A stretch of 64,000 nucleotides of DNA from Alliaria petiolata (Eukaryota; Streptophyta; Magnoliopsida; Brassicales; Brassicaceae): positions 444,931,192-444,995,191 of the forward strand of contig JAHZTW010000001.1 in the NCBI GenBank assembly GCA_020283515.1, read 5' to 3'. This document shows positions 37,190-49,255 of the stretch, piece by piece (the first letter of the stretch is position 1; each line of letters starts with the position of its first letter). Position numbers and translations under genes: made by a program. The notes under the pieces were generated by a model. That model searched no databases, was not told the origin of the DNA, and saw only the letters and a program-made list of their open reading frames with translations.

Positions 37190-40100
37190 ATGGAACACGA
37201 GCAAGATGACCCTGGTACAGCAACACATTCGCGAGTTGATGATTCAACGGCAAGTGAGTCTGTATGTGATCCAGCTGTGAATAACAACACCAGTCACATA
37301 GATAGGTCTGATGATTCAGCAAGTAACGAGCATCCCAACATTTATCGACAAGATATCGTTAGAAACAACAAAACGGGTAGTATTGGGGTTGTGAGCGAGG
37401 TAGCTGGTGATTCTGACTCTGAAAGTGACATTAGTGATGAGGAAGATGATGATGATGATGAAGATGATGATGATGATGATGAGGACGATGATGATGATGA
37501 TGGGGATGAAGAGGAAGGGAAAAAGGCCAATGAAGAAAATGTTGGTCATGGAGATGGCAATGCTGATGGAAGCCTTGGCGAGAAAAAGGCCGATGAGAAC
37601 TACAAATGTGGTGCCCTTGTGGGTGATCAGATTCGTGTGCTTTGGATGGATAACACGGAGCCGGTTCAAGATATTAAGGATGTAACCGTTGTAGACCGTG
37701 GTTTCTTACACGGAGATTATGTTGCTTCAGCTTCTGAGCCAACTGGGCAGGTGGGAGTAGTAGTGGATGTAAACATATCGGTTGATTTATTGGCTCCGGA
37801 TGGTTCTATCCACAAGGACATCTCAACCAAAGAGTTGAAACGCGTCAGGGATTTTGCTGTTGGTGATTTTGTGGTTCATGGCCCCTGGCTAGGTAGAATT
37901 GATGATGTATTGGACAATGTGACTGTGTTGTTTGATGATGGTTCCATGTGTAAAGTCCTACGTGTTGAACCCCTTCAACTAAAACCTATTCCCAAGAATA
38001 ACCTTGAAGAAGATGCAAACTTTCCGTATTACCTAGGCCAGCGTGTCAAAGCAAGCTCTTCATCGATTTTTAAGAGTTCGCGGTGGTTATCTGGATTGTG
38101 GAAGTTCAATCGCTTAGAAGGTACGGTGACCAAAGTTACCGCTGGATCTATTTTTGTCTACTGGATTGCCTCAGCTGGCTTTGGGCCAGACTCTTTTGTC
38201 TCCCCACCTAAGGAGCAGAGTCCAAGTAGTTTGACATTGTTGTCGTCTTTCACTCATGCCAATTGGCAAGTGGGTGACTGGGGCCTTCTTCCATCGGTGA
38301 GTCAATCTGCTACGATTCCATTGCATAAGCATGTATCTAAATTACGACTCTATGACTCTCAAGCAAGTCATGCAAATCGGCAACAGAAAAGTGGGTGCGA
38401 TTTAGAAGATGTGCAAGATGAAGTAAGCGAAAAGAATGAATCTGTTGGTATTACTGCTGAAGCTTTGCCGAAAGAAACTAGTGTTTCTTCTGTTTCAAAG
38501 GAGCCTGTTCATGAACCTTGGCCTCTCCATCGTAAGAAGATACGCAAACTTGTTATCAGAAAGGACAAAAAGGTAAAGAAAAAAGAGGAAAGCTTTGAAC
38601 GAGCTCTATTGGTAGTTAATAGCAAAACGCGTGTTGATGTAGCCTGGCAGGATGGTACAGTAGAATATAGACGGGAATCAAGAATGTTGATTCCAATTGA
38701 GACTCCTGGTGATCATGAATTTGTCGCTGAGCAGTATGTGGTGGAGAAGGCTTCGGATGATGGTGATAACACCACTGAACCTAAGCGTGTCGGGGTTGTT
38801 AAAAGTGTCAATGCAAAAGAACGTACCGCTTCTGTGAAATGGTTGAAGCCAGTTCAAAGGGCAGAGGACCCCCGTGAGTTTGACAATGAAGAAATGGTTA
38901 GTGTTTATGAACTCGAGGGCCATCCAGATTATGACTACTGTTATGGGGATGTTGTAGTTCGACTATCACCTGTTACCATGGCGTTACCAGCTTCTTCTGT
39001 CGGAAACTCTTTAGAGGAGGCAACGGAGCAAGACAATGGATACCAAGATACAGAATATCATCAAGAAGTTGTAGTCCATGATAAGGAAGAAAACGAATTT
39101 AATACGAACCTTTCTGAGCTCTCATGGGTTGGAAATATTATTGGCCTAAAGGATGGTGATATTGAAGTAGCATGGGCCGATGGAATGGTATCAACGGTAT
39201 GTCAACCTCACTATATTCTGTTACAATCCCTTGCTTGTCTGGTTTTCTCCTCACTATATGAGTTGGAACGTGTATCAGATGTGCTTTACTACACTTGCTG
39301 TTCTAATTTAAAACTATTTGTTCATGATCTTTCTGTTTTTTTTTGGGGAGGGGGGGATTGCATAATTTGTGTTGTTCCCTCGATGTTTTTGCCTAAAAAG
39401 ACAGTTGGTTCATAAGTTGGAGGAGATTTATGACCTGTAAGGAATAATTTGAGAGCAGTTGTTTTTTTTTTTCTTTTCATTTTGATGATTTAGAAAGTAT
39501 ATGCAAATTGGTTCTTTAGAAGACTGTCTGTGCAAAAATAAACTGTCAGATATCTCTTGAATCTGATGGCACTTTTCCTGCGAACAAGGCTTTTTATTTA
39601 TTGATTTTTACTTTTTAATACTTTTGCTTTCTCCTAGGTTGGCCCTCACGCAGTTTATGTAGTTGGACGGGATGATGATGAATCAATTGCTGCAGGAAGT
39701 GAAGCAAGTGATGCTGCTAGTTGGGAAACTGTAGACGATGATGAGAGTGGTGCTCCAGGGATTCAGGAAGAGGTTTGTTTTTTAAAGAAAATGTTACTGA
39801 TTTTTTTTTTTGCTTGAACCAAAACATTATGTTCAAAAAGGTGGCACTGGTTTACTACCTTGCAGCACAATCATTCGTTTCTGCAAATTAATGAGGATGT
39901 TTTATTTACAGGATCTTGGAAGGGATATTTCGATCGAGGAAAACTCTGATGCAGAAATCAATGCGGAGAATGATTCTGGGAGGAATGGTGCCTTAGCTCT
40001 CCCACTAGCTGCAATTGAATTTGTGACTCGACTGGCTAGTGGAATCTTTTCGCGCGGGCGGAAACCTGAAGATTCTTCCAGTTCTGGTTCCACGGGTGAA

Positions 40101-41541
40101 AGTGGGTATAAGCATGCTGAACTGACAAACCCTTCCGACGATAGGGATTTTTCCCTGATAACTGTGAGTCAGAGGGCACTCAAGCCAATGCTGAAAACGA
40201 AGCATTGAAAAGATCGAAGAGTGAAAAAACTGATGAGCTAGTACCTTCTGAAGGTGATAGTTGCAGTTTCAGACGCTTTGATATATCACAAGATCCTCTG
40301 GACCACCATTTTCTTGGCGTGGATGGGCAGGTAGGTCAAGCACTTCAGACGACTCATGTTTTGGTTCAAAATACTAAAATATTTAATTACCCTGTCCCGT
40401 AAAATATGCATTGCAGTTTAAACTGGAACTTTATTTTGAATCCAAGTGTTGTACCAAACTTGCAGAAAACCAAGGAAAGACAATGGTTCAAGAAGGTTGA
40501 TCAAGACTGGAAAATACTTCAGAACAATCTTCCGGGTAAGAATGTGTAGCTGTACAGTTAAAGCTTTCAGCAGTATTTCATGATTGGTAACATCTTATTG
40601 AAAAAAGTTAATTTTACCTTTGGCAGATGGAATCTTTGTTCGAGTTTACGAAGATAGAATGGATCTCTTGAGGGCAGTAATAGCCGGGGCATATGGAACA
40701 CCATACCAAGATGGTCTCTTCTTTTTTGATTTTCACCTTCCACCTGACTACCCTGGTGTGCCACCGGTATGTGTTTCTATTTTTTATTATTACTATTGCT
40801 TATATCCTAATTGAATCCATTTATGCATAACATAAAATAATGTTCCGTCTGGCTTTTCATTTTGCAGTCCGCATATTACCATTCTGGTGGTTGGAGGTTT
40901 AACCCCAATCTCTATGAAGAAGGCAAGGTCTGTCTTAGCCTTCTTAATACCTGGACAGGCAGAGGAAACGAAGTCTGGGATCCCAAATCATCTAGCATCC
41001 TTCAAGTCCTTGTTTCACTCCAGGGATTGGTGTTGAATTCAAAGCCTTATTTCAATGAAGCCGGGTATGATAAGCAGATCGGAACTGCGGAAGGAGAAAA
41101 AAACTCACTGGGATACAACGAGAATACCTTTTTGCTAAATTGTAAAATCATGATGTATCTTATGCGGAAACCACCAAAGGTAAGGACGAGCTCTGTTTCT
41201 CTCTTTTTTTTTTATTCTCCATCGTATTGAAATTTTTCACATTTTCCCCAACTTTCCTTTTTTTTTATTTGTGATGAAATCTGTAGGATTTTGAAGAACT
41301 CATCAAAGAGCATTTCAGAAAACGCGGTTATTACATCTTGAAGGCATGTGACGCCTACATGAAAGGATATCTAATAGGTTCCCTCACCAAAGATGCTTCG
41401 GTTATCGATGAACGCTGCAGTGCTAATTTAACCTCTGTTGGTTTTAAGCTTATGTTGGCTAAGATTGCGCCAAAGCTTTTCTTTGCGCTTAGTGAGGTTG
41501 TAGCTGACTGCTATGAATTTAAGCATCTGCAGCAGCAATAA
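37190..41541 (+). CDS. UBC23: UBC23 (PFU2), large UBE2O-type E2; apparent 1-base frameshift
   Basis: Ubiquitin-conjugating enzyme of the large plant PFU/UBE2O group. Exons: 37190-39196, 39638-39772, 39912-40330, 40466-40535, 40627-40766, 40868-41179 and 41287-41541. The N-terminal half has an Asp-rich GAT-repeat stretch (residues about 80-105) and several short beta-rich modules (for example GDFVVHGPWLGRIDDV, VNSKTRVDVAWQDGTVEYR and LSWVGNIIGLKDGDIEVAWA). The C-terminal UBC fold has YPGVPPSAYYHSGGWRFNPN, then the catalytic cysteine in GKVCLSLLNTW (about residue 946). Exon 3 is 419 bases where 420 would keep phase. The upstream frame meets TGA at 40206, while SEGTQANAENEALKRSKSEK continues in the neighbouring frame, so one base is missing near the T run 40148-40152. 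With it restored the length would be about 1112 residues, like Arabidopsis UBC23. Confidence 0.93.
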
Positions 41542-42065
41542 CACAAGCCTCAAAGGAGCTGGATATACACCAATCACATTGCCAATGAACCAAGAGAAGG
41601 TTTGTGGCTTCTTTACTATTACAAGTTTCAAACTCAGATATGTCTGAAATGTATGCATCAGAGTTTTTTTTTTTTTTTTTTTTTTTTGAGTTTGTAACCC
41701 CATCCGCTCCAGCAATATTGGCAAATGAACTTTTTTTGGTTGCTCGTGTTTTGGAGCCGCATGCTTAAAAGTTTTAGGGGTGCACTACAACACTTCTTTT
41801 GTCATGAATTGTTAAATAACTTCTAACCAAAATTATTTCAGTGAAGTTGTTCCACTTATGTTCCGTGAGAATCTAGAGCAGTTTTCCCTTAAGTTTATTC
41901 CAGGTATTGGATTCAGGTCTCGAACTGACATTCCTTTTTTTATTGTTTCTTGAAATGGAAAGATTTTTAAAGCGTATTTATGCAGACGTTACTGTTTCTT
42001 TCTCTTGTAAAGAAACACATACAACTTGATATGAAAACAGATGATAGCTCTGGCAACATGTTCCC

Positions 42066-44452
42066 TTATTGGTTTTGGTAATGGTTGATGTGTTGATGGT
42101 GGTGATGATGGTGAGCACTCTGGTTCATCTGACGATCATGTAGGTGATGATGACCGCCGTGATGGTGGTGATCATCATAGTGTTGATATTCAACTTCGTT
42201 CTTTTCGTTTTGCATGGACCCGGTTCCCATCTGATCATCATGCCATCCTCTAGATGTGTTCCGGGTTATTTCCAGCAACGAGTTCCTCACTTGTTCAGCT
42301 TGCACCATCTCGCTATCATTCTTCTGTAACATGGAGTGAAAACAAAAAAACCATATGTAAGTTTTGCATATCTTTTTTTGGTTTTTGTTTCTTCATTTCG
42401 CAGGCCCCATCAGATCCATACCTCGACTTTAAAGACATTGGAGACAAGGCTGAGGAATCGAGTCGTGTTAGCATTTGTGACCTCAAGTCCCAGAGAATCC
42501 AGTGCCTCCATTAGCCTTGTGAAGCCTCCTGGTTTGTATTCACAAATCACCTTTACGAAAAACTCTCTGCCATCTAACTGAGCCACGTCCACCTGCGGCT
42601 GAAACCACTCACCCAACATAAACGGATAACATGAGAGTTTGTGTTAAGAGTTCAATATAGAAAGGTGATAGTTTGTTATGCTCTAACCTCCATTTCTTGT
42701 CCTTTATCATTGGAATTCTCAAGATCAACATCTTGTTTCAGGTTAGGAACATTCGAGTTACACGAAAGCCCCGGGTGAAACCCAGTGACAACTGTCCCGT
42801 TCAGGCTCATCCCTCCTTGCTGCCTATTCGATCCATCCTCAGTCTCTGAATTCTCTTCGAGCTCGTCTTGAAGCTCCTTTGCCTCATTCTGCAAGTCCTT
42901 GACGTAGTTGATCGCGTCACCAAGAATCGATGCCCTATCCAACTTCCATGCCACAAAAACTACTTTCAGAAAACAAACGAGCAGAAACCAATAAACAAAC
43001 CGTAGACACATATACCTTGGTTATCGTGGGAACAAGCGACCTGAGAGCGTAAAGCCTATCGTTTAGCTTCTTCCTCCTCCGTCTCTCAGCCATCAGGTTC
43101 TTGGCTTGAGAATGTTTCCCTGACTTCTTCTTGTACTTTGGATCATCTTCATCATCAATCTGGTCGCTACAATCCGAACCATCATCCAACCTTCCGTTCT
43201 CGTTCGTTTCCTTATCATTACCGGCTTGCTGTTCGTTCACTAGCAAGCTAGGCTCGCCGATCATCGGAATCCCGTCTTCTGCCACCGTGCTAAATGGGTT
43301 CATACCCATCATTTCCTTGCTACCGTTCTCCGGGAGATACCCTCCTAAGGCTTGATGATGATGATAATCACTCTTCATCTTCAAGTGTTGTTGTTGTGCC
43401 TCGTAATTACTCATCTGAGGCAAGAAATTGATATCGTAGGACGATGGGAGATTCATCATTTCATCATCCTTTGAACAACCCTTTTGATGGATTTCACCAG
43501 TTAACATCCCATACGGTTTCGACTCGACCTCGTCCGCTACCATCATGTTGATCGTTACGGTATCGTCCATCAACATGTTGCAATGTCCCATTACAAAATC
43601 CACCACGTTCTGATCTTCAGCGACCTATATACGTACACACATCATCACAAGCCACCACAATTTTAACCGCTAATTAAGAACCAACAACATAATTAAGTGA
43701 CATTAAACATACATGTCTGGTCGCAAAGAGCTCCACTAGTCCTCCTCGTATAGGAATCAAAACCCTAGTACAGATTGTTTCCTGGATTGATTCAAGAAAA
43801 CTGAAATTTTTTAGAGTTCTTGTTCATGTAGATTCAATAATGTGAATGTGATGATTCGAACTCCGAAAATCGGAATATTATTACCTGCATAAAACCTGGT
43901 TCAGAGCTCTCACTCAACCAACCGGTTTGGTTAGTCAGAAGAGTCTCCGCATATATCCTACAACAAAGTCCAAAAAAAAAAATTCCATCTCTAGATATAT
44001 ATATCTTATGGAACTATATAAATATGTGTGTAGCTTGTATATATATGATCATATACCCGGAATCAAGAGGGATTGAAGAAGGAAGATGAGCAAGAAATTC
44101 ACAAGATTTGGTGCGAGGATGATGAAACATAACATCCCTACAACCTCCGAAGCTAAACTCTTCTGTTCCATTGTCCTCTATGAGCTGTGTCCCACCACAA
44201 CAACATCCCATCCACTTCACAAACCTGTCTCCTCCAAACCAAAAAAAAAAAGAAAAAGAAACGAATGTGACGAAAGATATATAAAGATAGAAAGAGAGAA
44301 TTAAAGCACTTTAAGACTTTATTGCTCAGAAGAATCAAAATCAACAACCTTTGGTCTTCGTTTAGTCTCCAGAGAACACAATAGTCCCAAGCTCTTGCAC
44401 CCACAAGAGGCCTTAATTTCTCCAACAAGTTCTGCGTGCTACTACTCTCCAT
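42066..44452 (-). CDS. AMS: ABORTED MICROSPORES, tapetal bHLH transcription factor
   Basis: Master regulator of tapetum function and pollen-wall formation in anthers. Exons: 44452-44349, 44224-44057, 43957-43885, 43781-43713, 43624-43016, 42942-42688, 42598-42422 and 42323-42066. All are in phase, giving 570 residues, almost exactly the Arabidopsis length. The N-terminal bHLH-MYC_N region begins MESSSTQNLLEKLRPLVGAR and includes WMGCCCGG. The bHLH spans about residues 313-370, with basic region AERRRRKKLNDRLYALRSLV and helix 2 DRASILGDAINYVKDLQ. A C-terminal ACT-like fold (REFFVKVICEYKPGGFTRLM) is encoded by exon 7. The tail is His-rich (HHHHHHQHINHY). Convergent with UBC23, about 525 bases apart. 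No defects seen. Expression is expected to be anther-specific, from knowledge of the family. Confidence 0.97.
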
Positions 44453-45598
44453 TCTCTCAAAATGATTACTACACAAGATAAGAAAAAACAAACTCTCAAA
44501 AATTTGTCATTTTCACTAATCCTAGACCTAAGAATTAGCCAGGCCAAAGTTCCAAATATTGTGTCAAAATTTTTTAATGGTTTTGTTAGTAACAAAGGAA
44601 GAAATTTGTGACGGCATAGAGAACTGGAGAGACAAAATGTAATTTTCACATGAATTCAAAGTAAAGATGGAAACTAAAATTTCATGTAAAAATAAACCCA
44701 ACAAGAAACTGCTTACACAAGATTCTTGGAAGAAAGAAGATTCCTCAAAAATCTTGTGACTGTTGAAACTTGACAAGATAAAGCAAGAACAGCTAGGAAA
44801 AGAAGACAGGAGATTGCAAGAAAGAAGAAGAAGAAGACGAAGAAGAAACAATAGAAGCTAATTACATCCATACAAGGTTGTGCTTTCCGTGTAAAATAAC
44901 GTCACCACAAACTTTATTTATACATATATGCGTATGAAAATATATATCTGTTTCTTTTTTCTCTCTTAGGAGAGAGATATTGATTGTGCTTTGGTAGGTA
45001 AAGTGCAAGACATGCATGACGATCATGTATATATATTCGTATATATATGTGGGATGTGGATAAATAAATACTATATTATAAAAAAAGAATCAAAATTTAA
45101 ATGATGAAATGGGGCAGATTGCATGAGCTAAGATAACGTGCAAAACCCTAACTACCTTTTTTGAGAGCTTCTCTTCGTTCCGTTTAGGTTATGCATTCTT
45201 CTTTCGGTGTCTCAACTACTATTTTCCCTTTTCTCTTTTATTTTTATTTTATTTTTATTATTCAATTTAGGGTATTTTGTTTTTAGTTTATAACAAAATT
45301 TACATAAATGATTGCGTGTATACGTGTACAATTATATGGGTTCACAATAAACGTTCATATATCATGAAAACAAATACTATTATTTACGTAAATATGTTTA
45401 ATTTTAGCAGGGCAAAGCTGTGCTGGTTTTGTCTCCTAATCAATATCCATACACCCAACTGTCCACCTTTCATGAAGCTAAAATTCCGATTACGTAACAA
45501 ATCACTCGCATAGTGCGACGTAAGTTTCTGCATCTGGATTACATTACACGCATGTCTAGCTCTCTTCAACATTTGTGTCTTTCATATTTATTGGATTA
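44453..45598. other. AMS upstream region
   Basis: CT-rich leader-like sequence on the minus strand to about 44870, then AT-rich DNA with no ORF of note. This should contain the AMS promoter. I do not recognise individual binding sites with confidence. Confidence 0.4.
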
Positions 45599-45813
45599 GT
45601 GATAAAATCAAAAATCTTTATGATACTATTCGAACAGGAAAAAAATACAGACTTGGTGGGATAAAAAGGAAATGTTAGAGAAGCTTGTCAAAAAGTTAAA
45701 AAAAAATGTCATGTTTCAAAAAAAAAAAGTTAAAAAATAATTACTTAGGATTACAGATTAAATGCGGTAAAATTTTAGGTTCTAAGCGATTAAAAATTAT
45801 AGATGTATGTTGT

Positions 45814-46051
45814 CAGGCCCGGCCCTGACATTTTGAAGGGCACAAGTCCAAATTTGAAAAAGGCTAGTTGGGTTTATCTAAAATTTTTTTTTAACATTGC
45901 TGGGATTCGAACTCGGGAACTGGAAGAAGAATAGAGGAGCACTTACCACTAGACTATGGACATATTTTAGAAAATGAGGGCCGATATTTTATATATATAA
46001 ACGAGGGCAGCAAGCATGGGCTTGGCCCGCTTGGGCTCAGGGCCGGCTCTG
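45814..46051 (-). mobile_element. Small hAT element with perfect 8-bp target duplication and tRNA-like module
   Basis: 238 bases. The left end is CAGGCCCGGCCCTGAC and the right end, read inward, is CAGAGCCGGCCCTGAGC: inverted repeats of hAT type. The flanking 8-base direct repeat TATGTTGT is perfect (45806-45813 and 46052-46059). No transposase is present. The interior carries, on the minus strand, A-box-like TAGTCTAGTGG (45956-45946) and B-box-like GAGTTCGAATCC (45914-45903), arranged like a tRNA-derived Pol III promoter. Confidence 0.85.
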
Positions 46052-46605
46052 TATGTTGTAAAACTTTTATGTTGTTAAAAAGACGAATAATTGATTTATT
46101 ATTAGTTGAATTGTGTGTAGATAAATAATAAATTATGTTTTTATTTAGAAAAAATAGAAAAAACGTAACGTCCCGAATGCCTCTACCAGCGAGGCCCCAC
46201 ATTTTTGCTGGGTTGTGGGTCCCCTGCTCTTGTCGATTTGTCGGTGCGTTATTTTTTTTTTCGGTAATCCGACCGACTTATTTACTGACCTTGTAATCAC
46301 CACGTGATATTTTTCTGTGTTTTGGTCTTAGTCACACGGTTCCTCTGAGAATTTTCCAGAAGGTCACCTATCTTAATCTTACTTCAGCATAACCATGTTT
46401 AACTTTGGAATTCTCTCGGGAGTAAGCGATCGGAAAAGGTAAGTGCACTTTGATGACATAGGTAGCCAAATCAATTTATTTAAACTTATTCAAATGGATC
46501 GGATCCGAATCGTTAAAAAAATATCAGTTATTTTGAAACGTTATACTAAGAAAGTACAAAAAGTGCTATATTAACCCTTTAGTAAAAAAAAAAAGTGCTA
46601 TACTA

Positions 46606-46833
46606 CTAAATAAAATATAAAAAATGCTATAAGATCAAATAAAACTTCATAGGAAAAAGTGCCACAGAATGCAAAAAATCCCAAAAATCAATGGCATGAT
46701 CTAAATTCCCATTTGATACGAAACTGACCATGCTGGCTTATTAAATTTTGTAAGGATTGGATAATTGGAAGCCACTAGTCTCACATGTGTCCAATAATGT
46801 ATTAAAATTGGTTAATTAGTAAGTGTATATGTG
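46606..46833 (+). repeat. Segment duplicated at 53195-53535
   Basis: Shared strings with the distal copy include AAAAAGTGCCACAGAATGCAA, CATTTGATA, GAAGCCACTAGTCTCACA and ATTAAAATTGGTTAATTAGTA. The distal copy is longer because of internal tandem duplications. Same orientation, about 6.6 kb apart, with the LINE and CACTA elements lying between. Confidence 0.7.
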
Positions 46834-47160
46834 GGGACATTCATTATAGTGTTATGTGATATACGTACACTGAGTTTATTAGATTATATTATCGTAGTGG
46901 TAGATAAATCATCTGTAGTATGATAAAATCAAAAATCTCTATAATATATACCACGCGAACAGGGGAAAAAAATAGAGACTTGGTGGCGTAAAAAGAAATG
47001 TTAGAGAAGCTTGTCAATAAGTTTTTAAGAAAATGTTTTAGTTAGAATTTAGAAACTTAGAATTATACACTAAATGCGATAAAAACTTAGGTTGTAAGCA
47101 ATTAACAATTATAAATATAGGTTGTACATTTTATCTGTTGTTAAAACGAATAATTTGAAA

Positions 47161-49240
47161 ATAAAATGAATAAACAAAATAATATTTAATACATATGAAT
47201 TGTGATGAATTTTAAGATGGGATCCACCTCTCCAAACTCCATTTGGTTGGAAAAGGCAATAGAAAAGTTGTACCAAATATCAATAACATCATAAAGTTGA
47301 GCATTGTTACAACACCACTCCAAATGTAAATCTGATTTCTTCCCATATATACGGTATAAATAGTTGGAAAACAAAAGTATAAGATGTAAGGTTTTGATTG
47401 GTTGTTGCTGTAGATACTGTGCATAACAATATTTATGTTTACCGCTTAAATTTGCGTCAAACAAGAGTTTATTTAAAATTGCTAAAACATAAAAAGACTA
47501 AACTCGTGTGACAAATCAAAGTATGATGTTTTCTTCTAGTAGGTTCTCTTGGAGTCGGTTTCGAACAATTTTGTCGATGATTTTCACAAATTGTATTGAC
47601 TATTGAGGGCATACTTGTTTCCCCATACTTTGACATTTATTTGACTGAATAACATAGAAGCATAGAAGCACTTAATGTAACAAAGGTTTTTTATTGAATA
47701 AAAATTTGATATTTATTCAAAAAAAAAAAATTGTGTCAATCATGTTTTATAAACTTTAGTTTTTTTATTTGTTCAGGGCTAAAATATTTCTTTTTTTGAT
47801 TTTTTTTTTCTGTACAAAACAGTTTTTTTAAAGCACACAGCTTTCCAAAATTTTATAATTCTAGCCAAAATCATACAGTAAAAATATACAGTTATAAAAA
47901 AAAACCTACAACCATATTTTTAAAGTAAAAACATAAAACTACAGTTGTTACCAATCGGATCCAAAATTTCAAAGAAATTTAAGAAGTTTGACACCCTGAA
48001 TTATAATATTCAAACTTATATATAGAGAATATATATGTAACGGGGGAGAAGGTTTACAAGACAAGAGACGTCAAGGTGGTGACTGGGAGAAGGACGTACA
48101 CACGGTCTTGGTTGTTATTATTCTACGGTTTTGCATAATTTTTTGTTTCTTTTAATCCACAAATATAATTAATGATCTGTTGATTTTGTTCGTGACAGTT
48201 ATAAGGAGTGACATGTGCTTTAGCACTTATTTGATTTTTCAGGGAAAATAAATTAGAAAAAGAAAAGAAGAAACTGAAAAAGAACAAACGAGAACCCTGA
48301 AAGTTTATAAAATTGAGGAGAGGCTAAAACCATTTGTGCCACAAATCATGGAAATGGACAGGATTTCTTAGGCGGGGATAATTATTCTACTTTTCAAGAC
48401 CGTGTCAAAATATTTGTAGGGTTCAAAAAACTTAATATGGGAAACAATCTTTTTAAAAAAAATTTAGAAACGTCAACTTTATGTATATATTTTTAAAAAA
48501 TCCGTAAGAACAAAAAAAAATCTTTTTGAATTGTAGTTCTATCCGAATGTACCTACTTGCATATGTCAAAAGATGTATTCATTAACAAAATTGTAGAAAA
48601 TCATTTTTATATACCTATTACTATTTACAGTTCTTTAGATTACATTTTTATGGTGTTTTAGACTAAAAGTAATTAGCCGCCTAAAGTTCCCATAAGCAGG
48701 TAGATTGAAACATCAGAGTATCAGACTGGTAATTTTAGTAATTATTGAAATATGCCTCTAACGGAATCTTCGATTAAAAAAAAGGGTCAATTTGCTAAAT
48801 GACAAAAAAGTGATTTCAAAGTTTTCATGTGAAAGGGGGGAAAAGCGTATCCTTTGGTTTTCGTTAAAAGTGTAAGTGCCAAAAACAATTACTTGAAGAT
48901 TACTTGAAATTTACAAAAAAAAATCGGCTGATAAATTATTTAAAATGAATTAAGACCGGAAGCTTCCTTGACTCAGGACCTCTCTATCAAACCAAACTAA
49001 ATCATGACAACGAAATGGTGAAATTGCGTTTTAATTTACAAATATTTTATCATAAAAAAATGTAGAACAAGAGAAAAACATGAAAACGTAAGGCTGCTTA
49101 CAAAAAAAACAAAAAAATTATTAAGTAGAAAAGTGTATTTTAAATAAATTATTTGTGAAATCAACTTTTATATTGTTTAATCATATTTTATTCTTTAAAT
49201 AAATACTAATAAATACTCTTATTACAAATATTTATGTAAT
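47161..49240. other. Intergenic, nothing recognised
   Basis: AT-rich, with several poly-A/T runs. Open frames here (for example around 47186-47464, minus) show no recognisable domain. I see no structured repeat of note. Confidence 0.4.
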
Positions 49241-49255
49241 GAATAAGATACATCT

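Larger units (their letters stand above)
45599..47160. repeat. Direct duplication of a ~240-bp segment (copy 1 split by a hAT element)
   Basis: Copy 1 (45599-45813 continuing at 46060-46100) and copy 2 (46920-47160) share, in order, GATAAAATCAAAAATCT, CTTGGTGG, AAATGTTAGAGAAGCTTGTCAA, AAATGCG and AATTATA...GGTTGT-like text. The copies are in the same orientation, about 1.3 kb apart. Copy 2 lacks the hAT insertion and so preserves the pre-insertion site. No genes are seen in the interval. Confidence 0.7.

Noticed and set aside
37342..37669. Ser-rich and Ile-rich antisense ORFs across the UBC23 Asp repeat
   Set aside because: Shadows of the GAT-repeat coding tract on the opposite strand.
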